Assembly: GCA_963828215.1 (NCBI GenBank)
Contig: CAWHFO010000060.1
Location: 620,001-684,000 of the forward strand
Reading direction: 5' to 3'
DNA length: 64,000 nt
Source: CAVTJL01 sp963828215
GTDB taxonomy: Bacteria; Pseudomonadota; Alphaproteobacteria; Geminicoccales; Geminicoccaceae
The translations under genes were made by a program, and so were the position numbers. Below the pieces are notes generated by a model, which was given only the letters and a program-made list of their open reading frames with translations, was not told the DNA's origin and ran no database searches. The first letter of the stretch is position 1; each line of letters starts with the position of its first letter. Positions 38,791 to 47,920 of the stretch are shown in pieces.

Positions 38791-39148
38791 ATGACGATCC
38801 TGAAGACGCTGATGGTCGCGACTGCGGCCCTTGCCTTCTCCGCGGCGGCTGCCATGGCTGGCGGCAACGGCGGCAACTACAACGGCAACGGGAACGGCAA
38901 CGGCAACATAGGCAGTCATAACGGCAACGGCAACGGCAACTGGCAACGACGGCAGCGGTAACGGTAACTTCAACGGCAACTTGAACTACGGCAGGCATAA
39001 CGGCAACGACAACGGCAACTACAACGACGGCTACTTTAACGGGAACTACAACGGCAATCTCAACTATGGCAGCTACAACGGCAATCTGAACGGCAACGAC
39101 AACTACGGCAGCGGTAACGGTAACTTCAACGGCAACGTCAACGACTAG
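38791..39148 (+). CDS. Secreted Asn/Gly-rich repeat protein 1 (one frameshift)
   Basis: Signal peptide TLMVATAALAFSAAAAMAGG, then an almost pure Asn/Gly repeat with interspersed Tyr, Phe, Leu and Asp (NGNYNDGYFNGNYNGNL, NDNYGSGNGNFNGNVND). The frame breaks at about 38941 in AACTGGCAAC. Dropping the T lets the repeat continue unchanged to the TAG at 39146-39148, giving about 118 residues. GGGAGA precedes the ATG. First of three similar tandem genes. I do not recognise a characterised family; the composition suggests an extracellular or surface fibre, or an amyloid-like or beta-solenoid protein. Confidence 0.7.
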
Positions 39149-39276
39149 TCGCTCGCTATCGAGCCTAGTTGCCGTGTAGCGGCGGTGACCGCCGCTACTT
39201 TCGACGGCGAGGCGTCCATCCCCAGCGGCCCGCCGCTGGGGACGGCGTCCCTCGGGCCACCAATGGAGCAAAATAA

Positions 39277-39852
39277 ATGATGATCAGGTGCACATTGTTG
39301 CCGGCGGCGACCGCTGCTTCGATCGCCCTCCTGCTCGGAGGCTCCGCTCTGGCGGGGTCGGCCCCGTCGTCCTTCGCCAACGGCGGCTTGGCCAATGGCA
39401 GTGTGGGCTACAACAACACCGGCACCGGCAATGTCGGCAACAACAATTCCGGCACCGGCAACGTCGGCAACGGCAATGGTGGCATCGGCAACGTGGGCAA
39501 TGGCAACGGCGTTTCCAACGCGGACTCGACCAGCGGCAACCACAATATCGGCAACGGCAACGGCAGCTACAACACCGGCTCGAACGACGGCAACAACAAT
39601 ATCGGGAACTTCAACGGGAGCGGGAACGGCGGCAGCAATAATGGTAATAACAATTGGGGCAGCTTCAACGGCAACTTCAACGGCGTAGGAAGTGTCGGTA
39701 CAACCAACGGTAACTACAATGGCAACAACAATTTTGGGAGCGGGAACGGCAATCGCAACGGCAGTTATGACACTGGCACCTACAATGGTAACTATAATGG
39801 CAACAACAATTGGGGCGGCGGCAACGGTAACGATAATGGCAACAACAACTAG
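39277..39852 (+). CDS. Secreted Asn/Gly-rich repeat protein 2
   Basis: 191 residues: a signal peptide (ATAASIALLLGGSALAGSA), then repeats in two styles. The first is a five-residue rhythm, NTGTGNVGNNNSGTGNVGNG, like the NxGxGNxG pentapeptide repeats of mycobacterial PPE-MPTR proteins. The second is a looser NG/NN/FN/YN block (NGNYNGNNNFGSGNGNRNG) ending NDNGNNN. It is intact, unlike its neighbour. Cysteine is absent from the mature part. It is 128 bases after gene 1 and 91 bases before gene 3, same strand, so probably an operon. Confidence 0.75.
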   Translation: MMIRCTLLPAATAASIALLLGGSALAGSAPSSFANGGLANGSVGYNNTGTGNVGNNNSGTGNVGNGNGGIGNVGNGNGVSNADSTSGNHNIGNGNGSYNTGSNDGNNNIGNFNGSGNGGSNNGNNNWGSFNGNFNGVGSVGTTNGNYNGNNNFGSGNGNRNGSYDTGTYNGNYNGNNNWGGGNGNDNGNNN

Positions 39853-39943
39853 TTTCGGCGGTAACTTCAATTCCTGACGCGGCCAGGAGCCCCTGCCGAC
39901 CTCGGCAGCGTGGCATCTCCCGTGCAGGGCAAAGGAACGGGCC

Positions 39944-40606
39944 ATGAAACTGCAGAATCTCTTGCTGCTCTCGACCGCCGGCTTGGCCGTCGCGAGCGTG
40001 ACGGTCCTGGCCGGGCCTCTGGGGCCCGCTCTCGCCCCGCACGAGCCCAGCGTCGCCCAGCCGTGGACGCTCGTCGCCAACCCCTCCGACGAGAACGGGC
40101 TGGCCCGGCTCTTCGAGCTCTTCGGGCTGCAGACCCACCAGCCCGAAGGCTCCGACAGGGGAGGAGCCGGCTACGGGAGCGGCAATGTCGGCACCGGCAA
40201 TACGGGCCTGGGCAACGTCGGCACCGGCAACACGGGCGTCGGCAATGTCGGCAACAACAACACCGGCAACGGCAATGTGGGCAGCGGCCACACCGGCAAC
40301 GGCAATGTGGGCAGCGGCCACACCGGCAACGACACTGTCGGCGACGCCGGAAGCGGCAACAACAACGGCAACAACAACTCCGGCAACAACAACGGCAACA
40401 ACAACTCCGGCAACAACAACGGCAACGGCAACTCGACGAGCGGCAACGGCAACGGCAACTCGACGAGCGGCAACGGCAACGGCAGCTCGACGAGCGGCAA
40501 CGGCTCCGGTGCAAGTGCCAGCGGGAACGGGAACGGGAACGGAAACGGCAATAGCGGCAACGGGAACGGGAACGGCAACGGGAACGGGAACGGGAACGGA
40601 CGCTAG
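39944..40606 (+). CDS. Secreted Asn/Gly-rich repeat protein 3
   Basis: 220 residues: signal peptide (LLLLSTAGLAVASVTVLAGP), a unique 60-residue segment with an amphipathic helix (ENGLARLFELFGLQTHQP), then pentapeptide repeats (GNVGTGNTGLGNVGTGNTG), NNNGNNNSG blocks, STSGNGNGN blocks and a terminal (GN)n run ending in Arg. The non-repeat head is not shared with the other two proteins and could be a docking or anchoring module. It is intact and co-directional with the other two and with the lipoprotein downstream. Confidence 0.75.
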   Translation: MKLQNLLLLSTAGLAVASVTVLAGPLGPALAPHEPSVAQPWTLVANPSDENGLARLFELFGLQTHQPEGSDRGGAGYGSGNVGTGNTGLGNVGTGNTGVGNVGNNNTGNGNVGSGHTGNGNVGSGHTGNDTVGDAGSGNNNGNNNSGNNNGNNNSGNNNGNGNSTSGNGNGNSTSGNGNGSSTSGNGSGASASGNGNGNGNGNSGNGNGNGNGNGNGNGR

Positions 40607-40661
40607 GACCAGGGCTCGCGGGCGGAGCGCCGGCTTGGCCGTGGAGAGGAGATCATTGGCG

Positions 40662-41615
40662 ATGCCCGCCTTTTTCCTGAGCATCGGTCTGCCCCATCGG
40701 CCAGCCCGCTCCCGCCGATCTTGCTCGGCCGAGCTGCCTTCTCGACGGGGCACCGCCCTGCGCCGGCTGACCTCCGTGGCATCGGGCCTCATTGTCCTGT
40801 GCTTGGCCGCCTGCGCGTCCGGGCCGCCACGGCCGACACATGCGCAGCGGGATCTCGCCGCCTACGAGACGCTTCCGAGCTATCGCGCCTTCGCCGCGGC
40901 GGGACAGACGTTGACCGGCAAGTACTATATCGATGGCTGGAGCAAGGCGGCATCCTCGATCGATGGTGCCGCCAATGAGGCCGTCAGCGTGTGCGCCAAG
41001 CAGCAGGCGCGCACGAAGCTGCCGCCCTGCGGCCTCTACGCGATCGGCAACATCGTCGTGGCCAACGCCAGCCCGGCCGAGATCGAGCGCGCCAAGTGCA
41101 TCTATATCCTCAATCCGACAGCGAAGTCGTTGGACGATCCCTTCGCCGCGCTGTGCGCTGCGGCGCAAACGATGAAGATGACCTTGCCCGGCGAGGGGGG
41201 CCTGCCAGGGGGTGGCTCCGTCCTGATGACGCAGCTCGCGACCCCCGGGGATGCTTCTGGAGGCCGGGTCGTCCTCGCCGACCTCTCGGGCTCGGCCGGC
41301 ACGTCCGACGCCAGCGCGGAACTTCTGACGGCAGAAGCTATCAGGGACCAGCTCGCGGGCAACACGCTGGCGATTCCCGGAACAGCTTACATCTATCTCG
41401 ACGAGAATGGGACCGCTGTGCGGCGCACGGGTGAGACGACCATTGGGTCGGGCCGCGGCTTCTGGCGAGTCAATTCAGAGGGTTACTTCTGCGCCCGGTG
41501 GCCGAAAATCGAGCATGGTCGCGAGGTCTGCCGCCCGATCGTGCCAAAGGATGACACCTACGAGATCGGCGATCTCCCCGTGGCATTGGTCAGAGGAAAT
41601 GCGTTCGGCCTATAG
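40662..41615 (+). CDS. Predicted lipoprotein downstream of the repeat-protein cluster
   Basis: 317 residues from the ATG at 40662 (GAGAGGAG 12-19 bases upstream). A lipobox (SGLIVLCLAACASG) lies about 50 residues in, so the true start may be later. The middle domain has four cysteines (VCAKQQARTKLPPC ... AKCIYI ... ALCAAA). The C-terminal part (GFWRVNSEGYFCARWPKIEH) resembles the end of DUF995-type proteins, weakly. Function is unknown. Position suggests it serves the three Asn/Gly-rich proteins, for example in export or surface attachment. Its stop overlaps the convergent LuxR gene by 6 bases. Confidence 0.65.
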   Translation: MPAFFLSIGLPHRPARSRRSCSAELPSRRGTALRRLTSVASGLIVLCLAACASGPPRPTHAQRDLAAYETLPSYRAFAAAGQTLTGKYYIDGWSKAASSIDGAANEAVSVCAKQQARTKLPPCGLYAIGNIVVANASPAEIERAKCIYILNPTAKSLDDPFAALCAAAQTMKMTLPGEGGLPGGGSVLMTQLATPGDASGGRVVLADLSGSAGTSDASAELLTAEAIRDQLAGNTLAIPGTAYIYLDENGTAVRRTGETTIGSGRGFWRVNSEGYFCARWPKIEHGREVCRPIVPKDDTYEIGDLPVALVRGNAFGL

Positions 41616-42347
41616 GCCGATTTCGTTCTCCACCGGCTGCCCTGGGAGAAAAGGGTGGCCGTTGGCCGCGGCCGGGCTATCCAGCACCGCGAGGAGGAGG
41701 GCCGCCTGGGTGCGGTTGGCGGCACCGAGCTTGCGCATCACCTGGCGGATATACACCTTCACGGTCGATTCCTGGAGACCCAGCTCGCGGGCGATGACTT
41801 TGTTGGATTGGCCCAGCCGCAGATGCTCGGCCACGGCCCGCTCTCGGCTGGTCCAGCTGGGCGGTGCGCGCCTCGCGACCGGAGCCGCGCGGGTGGCGAT
41901 CGTCTCGGCCGCCAGGGCCGGCACGCTCGGCGGAAAATACATGCCGCCCGCCAGCACCAGCTCGAGCGCGCCCACCGCGACCTCCGGCTGCGACGAGGTC
42001 GGAAGGAACCCCTGCACGCCGGCCTTGAAGGCCCGAACGACCTCGTCCGGCTGGTCGTGGTCCGAAACCACGACGAGCGGCGTCCCGGACAGGATCTCGC
42101 GGAGCGCGGCGATTTCCCTCGCGACCATCGAATCGACGAAGGACAGCCCGCCCAGATTGAGGATCGCCAGTCTGCAGGAGTCGGCCGCATCCTCGTTTCG
42201 AAGCTCGTCTGGTGCCCCGACCGCCACCACCACGGCGGTCCGGTCCAACGCCTTCAAAAGCCTGACGGCGGCGACGCGGCGCAGTGGCAGCGCATCGATC
42301 ACGATGTAGCGCGACTTGAGAGACCTTTTTCCCGCTTGGCCCGTCAT
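41610..42347 (-). CDS. LuxR-family regulator with degenerate receiver domain
   Basis: 245 residues: an N-terminal receiver-like domain and a C-terminal GerE/LuxR helix-turn-helix (WTSRERAVAEHLRLGQSNK, then VIARELGLQESTVKVYIRQ and MRKLGAANRTQAAL). The receiver lacks the normal phosphoacceptor; the expected Asp is Asn in LAILNLGGLSFVDS, and the N-terminal acidic pair is reduced to ID. It is therefore probably not controlled by phosphorylation. The ATG at 42347 is chosen over an upstream start because homology begins at about SRYIVIDALPL. It is convergent with, and overlaps, the lipoprotein gene, so it may control the repeat-protein cluster. Confidence 0.82.
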   Translation of the reverse strand: MTGQAGKRSLKSRYIVIDALPLRRVAAVRLLKALDRTAVVVAVGAPDELRNEDAADSCRLAILNLGGLSFVDSMVAREIAALREILSGTPLVVVSDHDQPDEVVRAFKAGVQGFLPTSSQPEVAVGALELVLAGGMYFPPSVPALAAETIATRAAPVARRAPPSWTSRERAVAEHLRLGQSNKVIARELGLQESTVKVYIRQVMRKLGAANRTQAALLLAVLDSPAAANGHPFLPGQPVENEIGL

Positions 42348-42857
42348 TGTCGTTGCCCAATCTGCCTCGTAGGGGGAGCAACGCCGTTCCGACCCTGCGC
42401 TGCCGCAAGCCGAGACGCACGCCCTGCCCTCCCTCGCGCCATACACAAGCCTTGCCTCCCTCGGCCTGGTCAGCGTAGCGAGAGTCGTCTTTGCGACATT
42501 TCACGCGTTGGCTGAAGGCCTAGCATGTCTCCCTCTCCATATGAGGCCTTGCCGTTCACTGACGATAAGCCTACGCGACTGGGCATCCTGCCCTTGGTTC
42601 ATCTCTGAGTAAAGCCCGTCGGAAGGGCGGTCAGCATGCCCGATGGTGGCCTGCTCTCGCGTTGCGGGATGAACGGCAGTCCCAGCCGCGACATCGAGGG
42701 CGGGAAGCATAGGACGCTGCTCGTGGGCCGACATTCCGTGCTAACGCCTAACGAGAATTGTCCGCGCCGGGGTCAGAATGCGAGGAGAATATAAGTTGCG
42801 ATTCTACTTACCATGATACGGCCGCGCGTTTCGAGATTTTCCGCTCCAGCGCTCGCC
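42348..42857. other. 510-base intergenic region upstream of the LuxR-type gene
   Basis: No convincing gene. A 77-codon minus-strand frame (42501-42734) has no recognisable features. The stretch is less GC-rich than its surroundings around 42760-42850 (ATATAAG, TTACCATGATAC), as expected for promoter DNA, but I cannot assign specific sites. Confidence 0.4.
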
Positions 42858-44201
42858 CTACGAAGGACCCGGTCGGCCAGAGGTAACGACAACGGGCGGA
42901 ACCAGCCGGCTTTTGACCTCGCGGGGCGGCCGGGGCCTCACGCCTGAGGCGGGCGTGATCTTCAGGCGCTCGAGATGGTGGCGGCGGCGCTGGACCACCT
43001 CGAAGCGGTAGCCCGCGACCAGGACGGCCTCGCCCTCGTCGGGGATGCGGCGGGCGACGTGCATCAGGAGGCCGGCCACCGTCGCCACCTCCTCGTCGGG
43101 CAGGCGCCAGTCGAAGCGGCGGTTGAGGTCGCGCACCGCCACCCGTCCGTCGACGATCGCCGCCCCGTCGTCGAGGGTCTCGATGCCGCTCACCTCGACA
43201 TCCTTCTCGTCGGCGATGTCGCCCACGATCTCCTCGATGATGTCCTCGAGCGTCACGAGGCCCATCAGCGTGCCGTACTCGTCGACGACGAGGGCCAGAT
43301 GCGAGCGCTTCTGCCGGAACGCCAGGAGCTGCTGGTAGAGCGAGGTCGTGTCGGGAACGAACCAGGGCTCGCTGAGGAGGGTGCGCAGATCCACGCCCAG
43401 CGGCAACCGGCCCTCGTCGTCGACCAGGGCCAGGAGATCCTTGGCGTGCAGGAAGCCGATGACGTGGTCGGGCTCGCCGGACCAGACCGGGAAGCGCGTA
43501 TAGGGGCTGGTCCGGACCTGGCGGACGACCTCGGTCAGGGGCAGGTCGGCGTCGATCGTCACCATGCTCGAGCGGTGGGTCATGATCAGCCCGACCTCCA
43601 CCTCCTGGAGATCGAGGACGGCGCCCAGCATGTCGCGCTCGAGCTTCTTTATGCTGCCCTCGGCCGTGTAGACGGCGAGGGCACCGCGCAGTCGGTCGGC
43701 GACCGGCACGAGGCTGCCGCCCTCGAGCGAGGTCCCGAACAGGCGCAGGGCCCCGTTGACGACCAGCCGGACGGCGACCGTCACCGGATGCAGCACAAGG
43801 ACCAGGACGCGGGCCCCCGGCGCCACGAGCATCGCCATCCTGTCGGCATGGCGGATCGCGTAGGTCTTGGGCAGCACCTCGCCGAAGACGACGACGAGAA
43901 CCGTCATCAGCAGCGTGGCGTAGGCGACGCCGGCATCGCCGGTGAGGCGGATCAGCGCCTCGGTAGCCAGCGACGCGGCGAGGATGTTGACGACGTTGTT
44001 GCCGATCAGGAGGGCCCCGATCAGCCGCTCCTTGTCGTCGATCAGGCGCTTGACCAGACCGGCCCGCCGGTCGCCTTCGCCGGCGAGATGGTAGATGCGC
44101 TCGCGCGAGACCGCGGTCATGGCCGTCTCGGTGCCGGACGCCAGCGCCGAGAGCAGGAGCAGGACGACGATGGCGACGAGCGAGGGCAGGATCTCGAGCA
44201 T
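42858..44201 (-). CDS. CorB/HlyC-type CNNM transporter-like protein (DUF21-CBS-CorC)
   Basis: 447 residues: DUF21 membrane domain with helices (VAIVVLLLLSALASGTETAM, IGNNVVNILAASLATEALI, FGEVLPKTYAIRHADRMAML), a CBS pair (MVTIDADLPLTEVVRQVRTS; HLALVVDEYGTLMGLVTLED, then IIEEIVGDI) and a C-terminal CorC_HlyC domain. Family members move or sense Mg2+/Co2+ or protect membranes; they are not true hemolysins. It lies 86 bases downstream of aroB in the same direction, a conserved alphaproteobacterial order. Confidence 0.92.
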   Translation of the reverse strand: MLEILPSLVAIVVLLLLSALASGTETAMTAVSRERIYHLAGEGDRRAGLVKRLIDDKERLIGALLIGNNVVNILAASLATEALIRLTGDAGVAYATLLMTVLVVVFGEVLPKTYAIRHADRMAMLVAPGARVLVLVLHPVTVAVRLVVNGALRLFGTSLEGGSLVPVADRLRGALAVYTAEGSIKKLERDMLGAVLDLQEVEVGLIMTHRSSMVTIDADLPLTEVVRQVRTSPYTRFPVWSGEPDHVIGFLHAKDLLALVDDEGRLPLGVDLRTLLSEPWFVPDTTSLYQQLLAFRQKRSHLALVVDEYGTLMGLVTLEDIIEEIVGDIADEKDVEVSGIETLDDGAAIVDGRVAVRDLNRRFDWRLPDEEVATVAGLLMHVARRIPDEGEAVLVAGYRFEVVQRRRHHLERLKITPASGVRPRPPREVKSRLVPPVVVTSGRPGPS

Positions 44202-44287
44202 GGAACCCGTCAGAAGGTCATGAGCCGGCGAAGGCCGGCCCGGCAGGGCGGCAGGTGCAAATTCGGGCCGGCGTCGCCCCGAGGGGC

Positions 44288-45413
44288 TCAGGCATCGGCG
44301 GCCAGAACCTCGCGCAGCACGCTCACGGGCACATCGTCGCGCAGGAGCGCCCGGCCGATGCCGGCGCTGAGCACGAAGGTCAGGCGGTCGCCCTGGGCCT
44401 TCTTGTCGCGGCGCATCACCTCGATGGCGTCGTCCACGGCGAAGCCCTCGTTGCGGACGGCGCGGGCCGCCGCGGGGAGGCCCGCCGCCTCGAGATGCCG
44501 GGTCGCCCGCAGAGCGTCGGCAGGGGGGCAGAGGCCGAGACGGACCGAGAGGTCGAAGGCCCGCGCCATGCCGAGCGCCACCGCCTCGCCGTGGAGGAGT
44601 CCTTCGCCGTAGCCGGAGAGCGTCTCGTAGGCGTGCGCGAACGTGTGGCCGAAATTGAGGAGCGCCCGCCTACCCGATGTCTCGCGCTCGTCCTCGCCGA
44701 CGATCCGGGCCTTTGATCAGGACGCTCCGGCGGATCGCCTCCTGCTGCAGCTGGGCATCGCCCTCGAGCAGCCGCGCGGCCGCGCCCTCGAGCCAGTCGA
44801 AGAGGGCCGGGTCGAGGATCAGTGCGTGCTTGACGAGCTCGGCGTAGCCGGCCCTGAGCTCGCGCGCCGGCAGGGTCTCCAGGGTAGCCGTGTCGATCAG
44901 GACCAGCCTCGGCTGGTGGAAGGCGCCGATCAGGTTCTTGCCGAGCCGGCTGTTGACCCCGGTCTTGCCGCCGACCGAGCTGTCGACCTGGGCCAGCAGC
45001 GTCGTCGGGATCTGCACGAGGTCGAGGCCGCGCAACAGGATCGCCGCCGCGAAGCCGGCGAGGTCGCCGACCACACCGCCGCCGAGGGCGACGACCGCCG
45101 TCCGCCGGTCGATGCCCTGGGCCAGGATCTCCTCGACCAGCGACTGGAGCCGACCGAGGCTCTTGCTCGCCTCGCCGGGCGGGACGGTTATCGTCAGGAG
45201 TTGGACATCCGTCCTGGCGAGGGCGGCCCTGAGCCGGCCGGGATGGCCGGTGGCCTCGAGATGCTCGTCGGTCACGAGCACCGCTCGGCGCCCGCGCAGC
45301 CGGGGCCCGAGCAGCTCGTCGGCCCGGTCGAGGAGGCCCTGGCCGATCAGGATGTCGTAGCCGCGCTCGCCCAGGGCGACCGGCAGCGTGGCCATGCCCG
45401 ATGTCGTGCTCAT
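44288..45413 (-). CDS. aroB: 3-dehydroquinate synthase (one frameshift)
   Basis: Second enzyme of the shikimate pathway, about 374 residues after repair. NAD-binding and active-site segments are visible: VVALGGGVVGDLAGFAAA, IPTTLLAQVDSSVGGKTGVN, YAELVKHALI and LLNFGHTFAHAYE. The frame breaks at about 44712. Removing one A from AAA in the coding strand joins RRSVLIKARIVGEDERETSG correctly. The start ATG overlaps the aroK stop by 4 bases, so aroK-aroB are coupled. Confidence 0.93.
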
Positions 45414-45994
45414 GCGAGCGCGTCCGCCGGCCGCAGGACCTCCGCCAGCTCCCGGGCCAGGGCATCGGGCGGCAGGCTGCTGCTGTCGATCACGTGGTCG
45501 GCTTCCGCATAGACCGGATGGCGCTCCTCCATCAGGCGCTCGAGCACATGCCTCGGCTCGTCCTCGGCCAGGAGCGGCCGCGAGGCGCGGCGTCGCGCCG
45601 TCCGCGCCACCAGCGTGTCGAGCCCGGCGCGCAGCCAGACCGTGGTCGCGCGCTGCTTGGCCAGCGCTCGCGTCGCGGGGTCCATGAAGGCGCCACCGCC
45701 GAAGGCGAGGACGCGCGGCTCTTCCGCCAGCAGCCGGGCGATCACGCGCCGCTCGAGGTCGCGGAAGGCGGATTCGCCATAGGTCTCGAAGATGGCGGTG
45801 ATGCTCATGGCGGCGGCTGCCACGATCTCGTCGTCGACATCGGCGAACGGTGCTTCGAGAATCTTCGCGAGCCGCCGGCCGACCGAGGTCTTCCCGGCGC
45901 CCATGAGCCCGACGAGCACGATGGAGCGGCCGAGGCCGGGGGCAGGCTTGCCCGTCGGGGCGTCTGCCGCCGTGGTCCCCGCTCCGCCGCTCAT
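45410..45994 (-). CDS. aroK: Shikimate kinase
   Basis: 194 residues. Phosphorylates shikimate with ATP. The P-loop is GLMGAGKTSVGRRLA; the shikimate-binding segments are ADVDDEIV, FRDLERRV and LAFGGGAFMDP; the lid arginine is in RPLLAEDEP. The first 25 residues are a Gly/Ala-rich extension typical of alphaproteobacterial enzymes. The ATG at 45994 is used; upstream codons in the frame are not protein-like. It overlaps aroB by 4 bases. Confidence 0.93.
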   Translation of the reverse strand: MSGGAGTTAADAPTGKPAPGLGRSIVLVGLMGAGKTSVGRRLAKILEAPFADVDDEIVAAAAMSITAIFETYGESAFRDLERRVIARLLAEEPRVLAFGGGAFMDPATRALAKQRATTVWLRAGLDTLVARTARRRASRPLLAEDEPRHVLERLMEERHPVYAEADHVIDSSSLPPDALARELAEVLRPADALA

Positions 45995-46156
45995 CGCGCC
46001 CCGCCTCTCTACCCTGGAGATTGAAAACCCGCGCCCGGGTCGATATAAAGCGGCCCGGCCCCGGCGAGGCAACCCTCATCGACCGCGGCGCTCGCGAGGC
46101 CTGTCGGCCGGCCCGACCGGCCCCCGGCCTCGAACGACGACAGGATAGCGCGAGGC

Positions 46157-46294
46157 ATGTCGTTCCGCGGAGCTTTTCTGGTGGCCCTCCTCGTCGTTGT
46201 TCTGGGCGGGGTGATCTTCCTGATGACCTGGGACATCCCGGCACCGACGAAGCAGGTCGAGGTGCAGATTCCCGACGATCGGCTGCCGCGATGA
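46157..46294 (+). CDS. Small single-helix membrane protein (45 residues)
   Basis: The ATG at 46157, preceded by GCGAGG, gives a 45-residue protein: MSFRGAFLVALLVVVLGGVI followed by FLMTWDIPAPTKQVEVQIPD and DRLPR. It has one transmembrane helix and a short periplasmic tail. Its stop overlaps the next start (ATGA at 46291-46294), which strongly supports translation. I know similar small proteins upstream of xerD in alphaproteobacteria only as hypothetical proteins. It heads the rightward xerD operon and is divergent from aroK. Confidence 0.75.
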   Translation: MSFRGAFLVALLVVVLGGVIFLMTWDIPAPTKQVEVQIPDDRLPR

Positions 46295-47920
46295 CCGGCC
46301 GCCGCCGGGCGCCTCTGGCCCTGGCGATCCTTCTGGCGCTGACCTCGACCGCCCTGGCCCAGCAGGCGCCGCGCGCCCTCTTCCCCGGCGCCCTGCCGGA
46401 GACGCCGCCCGTGGAGGCGCCGGCAGCCCCGGGGATCGCCGTCCAGCCTCTGGCGGCGCCGGGACCCGGGGAGATCAGCGGATTGCCCTCGGACGACCCG
46501 ATCGGCGCCGAGAGCTGGCAGGGCGTGGCGCCGGCGGTCGTCGAGCAGCTCCTGCACGACATGCCGCGGCCGGACGTCTTCACCGCTCCGCTGCGGTTCC
46601 AGGCGCGGCTGCTTCTGGCGCCGGGCACGGCCACCCTCGGCGGGGCGGACTTTCTCGCCACCCGCATCGAGGGCCTCCTCGCCCTCGGCTATGCCCACGA
46701 CGCCCAGGCCCTGATCGGGCGCGTGCCGAGCCCCTCCATGACGCCGTCGCTCCAGGAGGCGTCGGTCGAGGCGCCGCTCCTGGCCGGGGACGTGGCGGCC
46801 GGCTGCGACGCGGTCCAGGGACAGGACGCCTCCTCGTCTTTCGGCGTCGAGTTCGCGGATCGCCTGCGCGGTGCTGCAGGGTCATCCCGAGCAGGCGGGC
46901 GTGATGCTGAGCGCCGCCCAGGACGCCGACACGCGGCTCGACCCCGACCTCGTCCTGGTGGCGCGGGCTCTGGCCGACGGGTCGCCCGCCCCGCTGCCCA
47001 GCGACGAAGGCTCGCCGCTGGTCCGGGCGCTGCTGGGCAGAGCCAAGGTCGCTGTCACGCCGGCCGCGCTGGCCTCGGCGTCGCCGGAGGTCCTGTCCGT
47101 GCTGGCCTCGAACCCGACGCTTCCGGCGGAGACCCGGATCGCTGCCGCCGAGGGGGCCGCAACGGGCGGAGCGCTTTCCGTCGAAGGGCTCCGGAAGGTC
47201 TATCTTGAGGCGGGCAAGCTCACCGGCAGCGGGCCGGCGACCCTGCGCGCCCGCCTCTATCGTGCCGTTGCCGCCGCGCACGAGCCGATGGACCAGCAGG
47301 CCCGCTTGCTGGCCGCCTGGCAGGCGACCGCGAGCGGCCCGCTCAGGGTGGTCTGGGGCCGGGCGCTGGGCGAGGCGGCGGACGCGCTCGCGCCGGATCC
47401 AACGGTCGCGGCCGCCGCCGAGGCCGCGATCCCGGCCCTGCTGCTCGACGGCCGTCCGCAAAAGGCCGGCCGCTGGGCGAGGCTGCTGGCCCTTCCCGGG
47501 GAGCAGGACAAGGAGGCCGCGGCCAAGCTCGGGATCCTTGAGGCGCTGGCGGGCGGCGACGCCTTGTCCGCCACGGCGCCGGACGGGCCGGCTCTCGCGG
47601 CCGCGATCCTGGACGGCATGGGCCTGTCCGTCCCCGCCTCGAGCTGGCTCGCCCTCGCGGCCCAGCCGGTGCCCGCGCGGGCGGAGGCCCAGGCTCCCGG
47701 CCTCGGCGCCTGGCGGGCGCTGACGACAGCGGCGGGAGAGCAGCGCGCCGGCCAGGCGGCGCTGGCGACGCTCCTGCTGCTCGGCCGTGGGACCGGCCCG
47801 CCGACGCCGCTCGTCGCCAATGGCGTGTTGCACGGCCTGCGCGACGCCGGGCTCCAGCGCGAGGCATCGATGCTCGCCGCCGGCTGGGCGGTGGCGGCCG
47901 GGCTCGGCGGCACGGGATGA
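46291..47920 (+). CDS. Exported alpha-helical repeat protein of unknown function (one frameshift)
   Basis: About 542 residues after repair: a signal peptide (LALAILLALTSTALAQQ), a Pro-rich linker, then a long Ala/Leu-rich helical-hairpin region that looks TPR-like (LVRALLGRAKVAVTPAALAS, QARLLAAWQATASGPLRVVW). The frame breaks near 46838, between QGQDASSSF and ACAVLQGHPEQAGVML. No catalytic motif. It is overlapped by the 45-residue membrane protein gene upstream and by xerD downstream (both ATGA), so all three are co-translated. A periplasmic scaffold is a guess. Confidence 0.7.

Noticed and set aside
39145..40792. Antisense frames across the Asn/Gly cluster encoding Val/Ala/Pro/Leu- or Cys/Arg-rich proteins
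   Set aside because: They are mirror images of the GGCAAC-type repeats and have no starts with ribosome sites. The plus-strand frames have signal peptides.
42501..42734. 77-codon minus-strand open frame in the gap upstream of the LuxR-type gene
   Set aside because: No recognisable motif, no good ribosome site and atypical composition; left as intergenic.
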